Of a stretch of DNA of 64,000 nt, positions 16,050 through 23,770 are shown piece after piece; position 1 is the first letter of the stretch, and each line of letters opens with the position of its first letter. The position numbers were made by a program, and so were the translations under genes. The notes beneath the pieces were generated by a model, which did no database searches, was not told the DNA's origin, and saw nothing but the letters and a program-made list of their open reading frames with translations. The stretch is taken from assembly GCA_000242935.3 (NCBI GenBank), contig CP007053.1, positions 3,953,001-4,017,000 on the forward strand. The letters run 5' to 3'. This DNA is from Opitutaceae bacterium TAV5 (GTDB lineage Bacteria > Verrucomicrobiota > Verrucomicrobiia > Opitutales > Opitutaceae).

Positions 16050-17545
16050 TTGTCTGGATTCACGGATACGGGGATGGAAAGGCAGATGGGCGAGTCGTGG
16101 ATGCTCACGAGCTTTATCATCGAACGGCCTTTTTTCGTCTCAACCGGATACGTTTCTGTTTTATCCTCAAAAATATTGTAGAAAGACGCGGTGAAACCTT
16201 CGGGAAGGGCCGGAGTGATTTCGATGTCGCACAGTCGGGGCTTCGTGTCGCCATCGGCTCGCTCGGCGGACCAGAGGAAAATTTTCGTGGCGCCGTCGCG
16301 GGTGGTGAACGGGTAGGATTTTATCGAGCCGGGCGTGGCGAGCCGGGCACCATCCCACGTGAAGGGATGGACGTCGTTGCGTCCACGCACGGGGAAGAAT
16401 TCAACCTCGATCTTTTTGCTGAAATCCGGTGTGGCGTTGTCGAGTGAACGGGCGAGACGCTGGACCGCGTACCAGGAGGGTTTGGGAGTGTAGTCGCGAC
16501 GGAGGAGTCCCCAGTTGTGCTCGGCGTTGTAGGGGTCGTCTCCGTCGTCGCGGAAGTCGTATTGGAAGCTGCGCGCGCAACCAAGGCCGATGCTTTCGAC
16601 GTAGCGGCGGAGAATGTATTTGGCCTGGGCGCTCTCGGTGAAACCGGCGTTCATGTCGCTCGCCTTGGCTTCCTGGTGTGTGGCCCAGCCCCATTCGGTG
16701 AGCCAGATTTCCTTGGGTCCGTTGTACTTTCGGGACTGTTCACGATACATGCGGATTTGCGAGGCGAAGGTGCCTTTCTCGTCGGCGGTGGCGATACCGT
16801 CGCGTTTGAGAATGGTGGGCTGCGCGGCCCAAGGGACGAGTTCAGGGACGAGGCGGTAGCTGTAGGGATGGTCGGCAATGCCATCCACCTCGGGGACGAT
16901 GCCCATTGCGATCTGGCGGAAGTTGACGGGAGCAACGCTGCCGAGGCCGGTGACTTTGATGTCGGGATTGGCGGCCTTGATCGCTGGAGCAGCAGTGTTG
17001 ATGAGTTTCACGTATTTGCCTACCCATGATGAAACTGAACCGTCTTTCTCGATACCGTTCCAGGTGCCTTTGTAGTATCCGGCGTAGGATTTCTGGTAGG
17101 GTTCGTTGAGGATTTCCATCGCATGGATTTTGCCTTGCAGGGTTTTGGCGACCCAGGCGGCGGCCTTGGCGTAGGCGTCGGGGTCGAAGTGGTCGGCGTA
17201 GAGTTTGTTGCCGCCATTGAATGTAATGGAAATCTTGAGGCCGGCGGCATTGGCACGCTCGATCCAGCGGAGGCTGGCTTGGGGGATGGAATAAACGCCC
17301 CTGTTTTTTTCCACTTGGCCCCAGTAGATGGCATTGCGCAGCCAGGCGATGCCGGAGTCGGCGAGGAGGGGCATTATTTTGTCGAGGTCGTAGTCGCGCC
17401 AGTTGGGGTTGTCGCCTTGCTGGAAATGGACGCCGGTGCCCATGCGGTCGTCGCGTATTGTTTTATTGGATGCGCCCGGGGTTTGGGCGTGGGCGACGGT
17501 CAGCGTGAGTGCCAGCGCGAGGAGAGGGGTGGCGAGGTTTCTCAT
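16046..17545 (-). CDS. Secreted clan GH-A glycoside hydrolase-like protein
   Basis: A 499-residue protein. A signal peptide (LATPLLALALTLTVAHA, cleavage before QTP) is followed by a TIM-barrel glycosidase. GVHFQQGDNPNWRDYDLDKI opens the barrel, MEILNEP supplies the likely acid/base Glu, and IWLTEWGW the likely nucleophile Glu, the arrangement of clan A (GH5/GH39-like) retaining enzymes. The last 100 residues look like a beta-sandwich accessory domain. It is translationally coupled (4 bp overlap) to the alginate-lyase-domain gene, so both probably act on one extracellular glycan. Confidence 0.82.
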   Translation of the reverse strand: MRNLATPLLALALTLTVAHAQTPGASNKTIRDDRMGTGVHFQQGDNPNWRDYDLDKIMPLLADSGIAWLRNAIYWGQVEKNRGVYSIPQASLRWIERANAAGLKISITFNGGNKLYADHFDPDAYAKAAAWVAKTLQGKIHAMEILNEPYQKSYAGYYKGTWNGIEKDGSVSSWVGKYVKLINTAAPAIKAANPDIKVTGLGSVAPVNFRQIAMGIVPEVDGIADHPYSYRLVPELVPWAAQPTILKRDGIATADEKGTFASQIRMYREQSRKYNGPKEIWLTEWGWATHQEAKASDMNAGFTESAQAKYILRRYVESIGLGCARSFQYDFRDDGDDPYNAEHNWGLLRRDYTPKPSWYAVQRLARSLDNATPDFSKKIEVEFFPVRGRNDVHPFTWDGARLATPGSIKSYPFTTRDGATKIFLWSAERADGDTKPRLCDIEITPALPEGFTASFYNIFEDKTETYPVETKKGRSMIKLVSIHDSPICLSIPVSVNPDK

Positions 17546-17566
17546 GTGGAGTGACGGGGGAGAGGA

Positions 17567-18157
17567 TCAGAGGAGTGTGAATTTGGTGAAGGTGAGGGAG
17601 CCGGCTGGCGTAGCTCGTCCTCCTTTGTGAACGAGGAGGGCGAGTTTTTTTATGGGGAAATGGATATTGCCGTCATTTTTGCCTCCAAAGTGGTTTTTGA
17701 TTTTCCCGGTCAGGGGAAAGCGGAGGGTCTGCCATTCACCTTCCTGCGTATAGGCGGTCTGGAGGGTGAGAGTCTGACCGGTAGCATCCGTGATGCGGAT
17801 GGAGACGGGACCGGCGGCGGCGGAAGTGACGCGGACGCGGATCTCTTCAGTGCCATCGGGAATATCGGTGGGGGTGTGAGCGGCCACATAGCGTCCGCCA
17901 TTGGTGAAGTCGTAGGAGAGGGTGGCGAGGGTTTGGACGAGAGGATCGTCGGCGAGCGCGGGGTCGGTGTTAGCGGCGAGGGTGACTTTGCCTTTCGCGC
18001 CAGGATATTCCGGGCCATTGTGGAAGTTCCACTTGCCTTCGGCAGGCAGGCCGAGCGAGGGGAGGGGGGAGGTTGGTGTTGCGGCGGCGAGTCGCGCTGG
18101 ACCGGAGGCGGCGAGAGTGGCGAGGAACGTGAATGCGATGAGGAGGGGGATGCGCAT
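17567..18157 (-). CDS. Small secreted beta-sandwich protein, possible carbohydrate-binding module
   Basis: A 196-residue exported protein. The start at MRIPLLIAFTF gives a clean signal peptide ending near RLAAA; the in-frame extension before it is not signal-like. The mature part is predicted all-beta by its alternating pattern. It has EEIRVRVTSAAAGPVSIRITDATG and GEWQTLRFPL, patterns seen in CBM-like jelly-roll domains attached to glycosidases. No catalytic motif is visible. It lies 21 bp before the clan-A glycosidase gene. Function is unproven. Confidence 0.6.
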   Translation of the reverse strand: MRIPLLIAFTFLATLAASGPARLAAATPTSPLPSLGLPAEGKWNFHNGPEYPGAKGKVTLAANTDPALADDPLVQTLATLSYDFTNGGRYVAAHTPTDIPDGTEEIRVRVTSAAAGPVSIRITDATGQTLTLQTAYTQEGEWQTLRFPLTGKIKNHFGGKNDGNIHFPIKKLALLVHKGGRATPAGSLTFTKFTLL

Positions 18158-18176
18158 GGCGGAAAAAGAAAGAGGG

Positions 18177-18956
18177 TCAGGGTCTGGTGGGGTCTTTGCC
18201 GGAAGAGCGCATGGCAATGACTTGCTCGTTGCTCAGAAACTTCACGTGACCGTCAAAAAACACGAAGTTCTTGCCGTAATTTTTGTGAAAGCTGCGCATG
18301 GCGACGCTGCCGTTCGCCGGCTGCACAATGTCGCTCCCGACACCGTTGAAGAGCCTTTCCCGGTCGAAGGCGCTGCTTGTTACATCGGTGATGTGCATCT
18401 CCGTGAACATGATGGTTCTGCTGGGCACGGTAATGCTGGAGAACAGGCGCGCGGCGCCGCCGTCGTAAGTCGTGGTGCCATCTTCGTTGGTGGTACCGAC
18501 TTTCCAGATAAACGTGATCGGGTGGTAGCTGCGGGGTTTTATGGTGTCGGCAAAAGCGGCGACATTTTTCGCGTGGCTGGGACAAAGCAGGCTGAAGCGG
18601 TCTTTGGAAAAATAACCTTGGTCGATGAGATATTTGGACCAGCAGGCTTGGCCGGAGGGGCTGAACGGAATGAGCGTCCCTTTGTGGTCGTCGATCCAGA
18701 GAAGGTTGGCTTGGCCGAGAGATCGGAGGGTAGCCGCGCATTTTGCGGTGTTGGCCGATTCGCGGACCTGGCCGATGGCAACAAGCGAGAGGGCGGCGAG
18801 GATACCGATGATGGCGATTACCGTGAGCAATTCGATGAGAGTAAAGGCGGCGGCGGACGCGGTCAGGGTAATGGACTCTCCTGGAGAAGTTTTTACCGGA
18901 TACGCCGCCTTGCTGTGGCTCCGGGAAAGAAGAACAGGTCGTGGCCTGATGATCAT
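18177..18956 (-). CDS. Type II secretion-like pseudopilin with H-x(n)-DG C-terminus
   Basis: A 259-residue single-gene pseudopilin. A 37-residue leader precedes the class III prepilin motif AFTLIELLTVIAIIGILAAL; the residue before Phe is Ala, where Gly is usual. The large C-terminal domain ends with YGKNFVFFDGHVKFLS, the FxDGHV box of Planctomycetes-Verrucomicrobia pseudopilins. These are thought to assemble in a type II secretion/type IV pilus apparatus and to lie at the surface beside glycan-degrading enzymes, which is inference. No assembly ATPase or secretin gene is present in the window. Confidence 0.88.
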   Translation of the reverse strand: MIIRPRPVLLSRSHSKAAYPVKTSPGESITLTASAAAFTLIELLTVIAIIGILAALSLVAIGQVRESANTAKCAATLRSLGQANLLWIDDHKGTLIPFSPSGQACWSKYLIDQGYFSKDRFSLLCPSHAKNVAAFADTIKPRSYHPITFIWKVGTTNEDGTTTYDGGAARLFSSITVPSRTIMFTEMHITDVTSSAFDRERLFNGVGSDIVQPANGSVAMRSFHKNYGKNFVFFDGHVKFLSNEQVIAMRSSGKDPTRP

Positions 18957-19027
18957 GATAGTGGGGTTTGGAGTTCAGGGTTTGGGTGGTGAGCGAAACG
19001 CGCCGGATAAGCGCGAGACGATGGCGG

Positions 19028-20728
19028 TCAATTGATGTGGAGATCGCGCAAGTGCTTGCGGAGTCCGACGGTGATCAGAAGGGAAAAAGCACCCGTAATC
19101 CAAACCCAAGTCGAGGGCTCGGGAATCGCGGAGGTGACCGTGAAGGTGAGGGCGTTGGCGGTGAGCGCAAAGGTGCCTTCGAGGCCGTTGGCGTTGAGGG
19201 TAAGGCGCTCGGCGAGGTTTTGTTCGTCGAGGTTCACAAAGCCTCCGGTGACGCTGAGCAGCGTATAGGTTGTGCCGGAGGCCAGGGCGGCGCCGTCGAG
19301 CGCGTTCAGGTTGATGATGACGGGGGCGAGTCCGGTGGTATCGGAAAAGGTGATGACGCTGGCATCGCCGGTCAGGATGATGCCGTCCGATGCGGACGGA
19401 TCGGCGGTGAGATCGAAGTTGAGGGTTGCGCCGCCATCGAGCGTGAGGGAGCCGACCCAGGTGAGCGCGGCGGCGGCGGCGATGCGTTGTCCGGCGGAGA
19501 AGCCGTTTTCCTGATCGGTCCAGTAATCGCTCACGTGGAGGGTGGCGGAGCTTTCCAGCAAAAGGGTGCCGGCGGCGCCGGTGCTGTCGGTGGTCAGGGA
19601 GCGAGTGGCGAGACCGGTTTCGCCCGCGACGGCGAGCGTGGCGCCGGAGTTGATTTGCAGGTCGCTGGTGGCATAGTCGGTCGAGTAAAATTTGCCGCCG
19701 ACCCGCTGTGTACCGGTTTCGATGGTGACGGTGCCGTGTCCGATATAGAGGTCTCTGGCAATGGCGGTTGCGCCGTCGGTTTTTTGGAGGACGAGATTGA
19801 CATTCTGACCCCACAACAGGGTCTGGCCGGTGTAGGTGTTGGAGGCTGCGCCGCCGAAACGCACCGTGCCCGTGCTGCTGAATTTGAGGCCGTTGTTGCC
19901 GCCATCGTCGCCAATTGCGCCGTTGAGAATGAGCAGGTCGGTCGCCTTGTTTTGGGCAATGAGGTTGATGCCTCGCAGGGCGTCCGTGCCGGTGAGGGTG
20001 ACGGCCTTGGTGAAGGTGAAGCCGCGTTGGGTACCGTTGTACCCAAGCGTGAAGTTGCCGGAGATGTTGAGGGCTTGATTGAGCTCGGTCATCGCGACGC
20101 CAGAGCTGGTGCTGTTGCGAAGCGTGCCGCCTTCCATCGTAATCGCGCCCGTGCCGGCGGCGGCGGCAGTCGTCAGGGTGACGGTCCCGCGTTTGACGGT
20201 GAGACCGCCTTGGAAGGTGTTGGTTTTCGTGAGGGCGAGAACACCCGCCGCATCCACCACAATGCCTTGGGTGCCTTGCACCACGCCGTTGAGGGTCATC
20301 TGCCCTGTGCCCGTTCCCGTGAAGTGGAGGGTACGGTTGAGCGTGAGCTGGTTGCTCCAACTGGAGGTGTTGGTGTTGTTCAACTGGAGTTCGGCAAAGC
20401 CGTCGGCGGTGGGGGCGTTGGTTGAAAAGGAGTTGGTCCCGGCAATCGTAACAACGCCACTTTCGGAGGAGATAACGAGCCGGTTGAAGCTCATCCCGGC
20501 GCCGCTGTTTTGCGTGACGGTATAGCTGCCGGATTTCGCGAGGATGATCCCGGTTTCCGTGCCGGATTGGGCAACGCCGTTGGCGTCCCAGTTTTCCACG
20601 TTATTCCAACGGGTATCGTCTCCCTCTCCAGTCCATGTGTAGGTTGTAGCGTGGAGGAACAGGCTGGAGGCGAGGGTGAATGAGAATCCGGCGCACAACC
20701 GGAGGAGCAGGGCGGGGGGTGGTTTCAT
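19028..20728 (-). CDS. Autotransporter-associated beta-strand repeat protein with PEP-CTERM tail
   Basis: A 566-residue exported protein. The signal peptide is followed by YTWTGEGDDTRWNNVENWDANG, the usual opening of these autotransporter-associated repeat proteins. A Gly/Thr/Asn-rich parallel beta-helix region follows, with repeats such as GGLTVKRGTVTL. The C-terminus is a PEP-CTERM signal: IPEPST, a hydrophobic helix and a basic end RKHLRDLHIN. PEP-CTERM proteins are processed by an exosortase and displayed with exopolysaccharide. It is the first gene of the locus 1 minus arm and is divergent from the AraC regulator. Confidence 0.88.
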   Translation of the reverse strand: MKPPPALLLRLCAGFSFTLASSLFLHATTYTWTGEGDDTRWNNVENWDANGVAQSGTETGIILAKSGSYTVTQNSGAGMSFNRLVISSESGVVTIAGTNSFSTNAPTADGFAELQLNNTNTSSWSNQLTLNRTLHFTGTGTGQMTLNGVVQGTQGIVVDAAGVLALTKTNTFQGGLTVKRGTVTLTTAAAAGTGAITMEGGTLRNSTSSGVAMTELNQALNISGNFTLGYNGTQRGFTFTKAVTLTGTDALRGINLIAQNKATDLLILNGAIGDDGGNNGLKFSSTGTVRFGGAASNTYTGQTLLWGQNVNLVLQKTDGATAIARDLYIGHGTVTIETGTQRVGGKFYSTDYATSDLQINSGATLAVAGETGLATRSLTTDSTGAAGTLLLESSATLHVSDYWTDQENGFSAGQRIAAAAALTWVGSLTLDGGATLNFDLTADPSASDGIILTGDASVITFSDTTGLAPVIINLNALDGAALASGTTYTLLSVTGGFVNLDEQNLAERLTLNANGLEGTFALTANALTFTVTSAIPEPSTWVWITGAFSLLITVGLRKHLRDLHIN

Positions 20729-20836
20729 GGAAACAGATTACGCGGTTCGGAGATTTTTATCTTCCGATTAACCGGCTTTTTTTTACGCTATATTGATGCC
20801 GGACTTTCTTGCCTCGGCAGGTGATTTTTAGCTCTC
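20729..20836. promoter_or_regulatory. Divergent promoter region of carbohydrate locus 1
   Basis: A 108-bp AT-richer gap between the PEP-CTERM gene (-) and the AraC regulator gene (+). A TATATT hexamer at 20789-20794 could be a -10 element for the regulator gene, and a T8 tract lies at 20777-20784. The position is where an AraC-family protein would be expected to bind. Confidence 0.4.
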
Positions 20837-21763
20837 ATGCCTCGTATCGACTACTCTTTCCGTTTCCCCTCCGATGTGTGCCGGTTCGCATGGTGGCAGT
20901 ATCCGTTGATTGATGTGCGCACGTCGCTGCACACACATGTTTTTCACGAGGTATTCTGGGTCGAAGAGGGGGAGGGGGTGCATGTCATCAACGGGGAACA
21001 GCGGCGGTTGTTTCCGGGACTGCTGGTGTTGATCCGGCGTGAGGACTCGCACGGGTTTTCGGCGGCACGCAAGGGGCCGGGAGAGTTTGTGCGGTTCGCC
21101 AATTTTGCCTTCGCCTGCGAGTTGTGGGAACGGTTGCGGAGGAGGCATTTTCCGGAGGTCAGGATGCGGGGCCGTGGAAGGAGGACTGCTGGCGGCGGGG
21201 GCAATAGTAGTGGCAACAGTGAAGGCGAACGGTGGTTTGCCGAACCGGATCACCGCAAGCGCGAGTTCGAGCTCGATGCCGCCCAGGTGGAGCGGTTGCG
21301 CGCGATGGCGCATGACCTCGACGCAGGCGCACGCGATGCGTTGAGCGCGGAAGCATTCCTGAGCGGGGTCATGGCGTTGCTGGTGAACGCGCGGCATTCC
21401 CGGCAGGCGCTGCCGGAATGGCTGGCTGTCGCTTGCAAGCGGATTCAGGAGCCGGAGCATTTTCGCGGCGGCACGGCAGAACTGGCGCGGCTGGCGGGAC
21501 GCAGCCCGGAACATGTGGCGCGGGAGGTGCAGCGGTTGCTGAAAAAGACGCCGACGGATGTGCTCAACGAGGCGCGGATGACTTACGCGGCCCACGAACT
21601 GAATACGACCTCACGCGAGATCATCGACATCGCGGCGGACTGCGGCCTGGAGAACCTCGGGCATTTCTACAAAATCTTCCGGCGGCGGTTCGGTGTCACT
21701 CCGCACCGGTATCGGAAACATGCCTACGCGACGCCGGAGTTACGGCTGGCGGGAGGGCGATGA
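20837..21763 (+). CDS. AraC family transcriptional regulator
   Basis: A 308-residue regulator. The N-terminal cupin-like sensor domain has the HTHVFHEVFWVEEGEGVHVI pattern typical of sugar-sensing AraC proteins. The C-terminal double helix-turn-helix runs from about residue 200 to 295 and ends IIDIAADCGLENLGHFYKIF then FGVTPHRYRKH, the diagnostic AraC signature. A Gly/Arg/Ser-rich loop (about residues 115-130) in the linker looks like an insertion. Divergent placement suggests it controls the glycan locus that runs from 20728 down to 11406. Its last 68 bp overlap the convergent DTW gene. Confidence 0.92.
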   Translation: MPRIDYSFRFPSDVCRFAWWQYPLIDVRTSLHTHVFHEVFWVEEGEGVHVINGEQRRLFPGLLVLIRREDSHGFSAARKGPGEFVRFANFAFACELWERLRRRHFPEVRMRGRGRRTAGGGGNSSGNSEGERWFAEPDHRKREFELDAAQVERLRAMAHDLDAGARDALSAEAFLSGVMALLVNARHSRQALPEWLAVACKRIQEPEHFRGGTAELARLAGRSPEHVAREVQRLLKKTPTDVLNEARMTYAAHELNTTSREIIDIAADCGLENLGHFYKIFRRRFGVTPHRYRKHAYATPELRLAGGR

Positions 21764-22529
21764 GGGAAGCGGGCACCGGAGCCGGGGCGGTGGCAGGTGC
21801 GGTGGCCGGAGAAGGCCTGATCCACTTGCGACGGTTGGCGCCCCGGCCTTCGGGGCGTTTGCGTTCGCCGGGGGCCGTGTAGGGGCGGCGCCGATACCCG
21901 CCGCGCGCCGGATCCTCGGCACAGGTGATCTGGTAATCCTGCATGCGCTGGAAAATCGAAAGGAGCTGGTCCGGCTCCGCGTAGGTGTCGAGCCCGGCGC
22001 GTTCGAGGACGAGGAGGAGTTCGTGTGTCGCTTCCAGCGTGGAGAGGCAGCCCTCCTGCGGTTGCTGTTTGATGACAAAACGGCTCGGCGCGGTCGGTGT
22101 GAACATGATGCGCGGCAGGCGCTGGAGGGTCGGACTGAGGCGGAGCATCTTGCGAGCACAGGCCCAGGTGGCGTCGAGCAGCAACACCACGAGGCGGCGG
22201 CCGGCGCAGGCGAGTGTGTCGGCGGTGAGCGCGGTCTGGGGAAGCGAAAGGTTGAGCGCATCGGGACCGGGATAGAGCAGGACGGCGTGGTTGCACGGAT
22301 CGCTGATGAGCGCCTGCACCTCCTCGTGCTCGTCGAACGCGATGCCCATATGGATGACGCTGTCGGGCAGGCAAAGGTGCGTGAGACGCCCGGTGCCGGC
22401 TTTTTCGTGCTTCCATTCCTTGGGGTGCATGAGGAACACAAACCGGGTGCGCGTCGGCATCGGCCGGATCGAGGGACACCAGCAAAGCGGCTTCGGCCAG
22501 AAACAACGATAACAGGTTTCCCGACTCAT
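21696..22529 (-). CDS. DTW domain protein, probable tRNA-uridine aminocarboxypropyltransferase
   Basis: A 277-residue DTW/TapT family protein. The zinc-type Cys cluster CYRCFWPKPLCWC opens the protein, FLMHPKEWKHEKAGTG and LLLDATWACARKM (the DTW motif) are the family signatures, and FVIKQQP follows. Family members add an aminocarboxypropyl group from S-adenosylmethionine to uridine in tRNA. The last 75 residues are rich in Arg, Pro and Ala, lie beyond the domain, and are partly encoded antisense to the 3' end of the AraC gene, suggesting stop-codon drift. Confidence 0.88.
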   Translation of the reverse strand: MSRETCYRCFWPKPLCWCPSIRPMPTRTRFVFLMHPKEWKHEKAGTGRLTHLCLPDSVIHMGIAFDEHEEVQALISDPCNHAVLLYPGPDALNLSLPQTALTADTLACAGRRLVVLLLDATWACARKMLRLSPTLQRLPRIMFTPTAPSRFVIKQQPQEGCLSTLEATHELLLVLERAGLDTYAEPDQLLSIFQRMQDYQITCAEDPARGGYRRRPYTAPGERKRPEGRGANRRKWIRPSPATAPATAPAPVPASLIALPPAVTPASRRHVSDTGAE

Positions 22530-22704
22530 GAGGGGCGGAGGTTGCAGGGCCGGGGCCGGGGTCGCAAAGGCAAACCCGCGTGCAGACGTGAAAACAGCTT
22601 TTGTCTGGCGCGTTTGCGTTTCCGCCGTCCTTTGCGTATCAGTCAGGAAGACTCACCTGCCCGGGAATCTCCCCTGAATCCGAAAAGGAAACGAAAGGAC
22701 TACC

Positions 22705-22878
22705 ATGCTACGCTGGACTCTCATCTTTTTTATCATCGCCCTGATCGCAGGTATTCTGGGCTTCACCGGAATCGCCGGTGCGGCGGCGGAAGTGGCGAAG
22801 ATCCTCTTTTTCATCTTCCTCGTGTTGCTCATTGTCTCGGCGATTGCCGGGGCTGTTCGCGGCAAGCCGCCGGTCTAG
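22705..22878 (+). CDS. DUF1328 small membrane protein
   Basis: A 57-residue protein beginning [20 protein letters not shown]. It consists of two hydrophobic helices with a [15 protein letters not shown] turn, the complete DUF1328 (YtjA) family pattern, and ends RGKPPV. It is an inner-membrane protein of unknown function, often stress-induced. A purine-rich AACGAAAGGAC stretch just before the ATG could be the ribosome site. The next gene, a lipoprotein, starts 118 bp later. Confidence 0.9.
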   Translation: MLRWTLIFFIIALIAGILGFTGIAGAAAEVAKILFFIFLVLLIVSAIAGAVRGKPPV

Positions 22879-22996
22879 CGGCCGCTCGGCAAAGCCGCTT
22901 TTTCATTCTGCCACGCGCCGCAACGGCGCGTGTGTTCCCGCCATACGCAGCGCGGGCCGGTCCTGCGCTGTCCGTTCACCAACCCTGACACAGAAA

Positions 22997-23587
22997 ATGA
23001 AAAAACATACCGTTACACGACTGTTGCCCGGCGTGCTCTTCCTGGGCGCCGCGCTGCTCGCTTCCGCCTGCAATCGTAACTCCGATCCGGCGCCTCCGCC
23101 GACCGCTCCCTCGGACAAACCGACCTTGTCGGAAAAAACCCGGGACGTGGTCGATGCCACCAAGGAGACCGCACAGGACGCGTGGAGCGCTACGAAAGAC
23201 AAAAGCAAGGAACTCTATAACGACGCCAAGGATGCCCTGAAAGGGGGTATCAATGACCTCGATGCTGCTACCTGGGACGAGCGTGCCGCGCTGAAGGCGA
23301 AGCTCGACAAGGTGGCGGACGAGGCCGATACCACGATCGCCGGACTCAAGTCGAAGGCATCCGATGGCACATCCGCCGTTGGCGAGGGGCTGGACAAGGC
23401 GGCGGACAATTTCCGCGCCAGCGTCGCCGATCTCGGCGATGCGTCCGCGGAGACATGGGATGCCGCCAAGGCGAAAGTGCGCCAGTCCTGGGATGATCTT
23501 CAGAAAGCGTTTCGGGATGCCAGGACTGCTGACGATGATGCGCCCCCAGCGCCAGTCACTCCGGGCGGGGGAGATGGCATGATGTGA
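22997..23587 (+). CDS. Lipoprotein with LEA-like amphipathic helices
   Basis: A 196-residue protein. The signal peptide ends in a lipobox, LLASAC, with Cys at residue 25, so it should be lipid-anchored. The mature part is almost wholly Ala/Lys/Asp-rich heptad and 11-mer-like helix (TKETAQDAWSATKDKSKELY, YNDAKDALKGG, WDAAKAKVRQSWDDLQKAF), resembling late-embryogenesis-abundant group proteins or apolipoprotein-like stress proteins. No enzymatic motif is seen. Its neighbour DUF1328 is also commonly stress-linked. Function is inferred only. Confidence 0.8.
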   Translation: MKKHTVTRLLPGVLFLGAALLASACNRNSDPAPPPTAPSDKPTLSEKTRDVVDATKETAQDAWSATKDKSKELYNDAKDALKGGINDLDAATWDERAALKAKLDKVADEADTTIAGLKSKASDGTSAVGEGLDKAADNFRASVADLGDASAETWDAAKAKVRQSWDDLQKAFRDARTADDDAPPAPVTPGGGDGMM

Positions 23588-23644
23588 CAGGCCGCCGGTA
23601 TCCCGAAATGGCCGGGATTGCAGGGACGCGCGTGCCGTATCCGT

Positions 23645-23770
23645 TTGGCGATGGAGCGGCGGCGTCCCCGCCGCTCCGCCAGACAGGTGCCGCATGAACG
23701 CGCCTCTGTCCTGCAGGGGCTTTATCCGGCTGGCGCGGGCGTCGCAAGCGACGCCCCTGCATCGGCAGAA
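23645..23770. repeat. GC-rich palindromic repeats downstream of purC
   Basis: Two palindromes fill the gap between the lipoprotein gene and the convergent purC. GGAGCGGCGGCG/CGCCGCTCC at about 23652-23676 resembles the one at 63773-63802. A unit at about 23726-23765 has the GGGCGTCGC-AA-GCGACGCCC core flanked by CCGGCTGGCGC and CTGCATCGG. The second unit matches, apart from two compensating bases, the repeat interrupted by the insertion sequence at 28313-30016. Confidence 0.85.

Noticed and set aside
18960-18985. GGTTTGGAGTTCAGGGTTTGGG resembling the inside of the 116-bp element
   Set aside because: It shares some words but has no terminal inverted repeats; too short to call a copy.
22915-22932. 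CGCGCCG-CAA-CGGCGCG hairpin after the DUF1328 gene as a terminator
   Set aside because: No T-run follows it, and the next gene is on the same strand; support is too weak to list.
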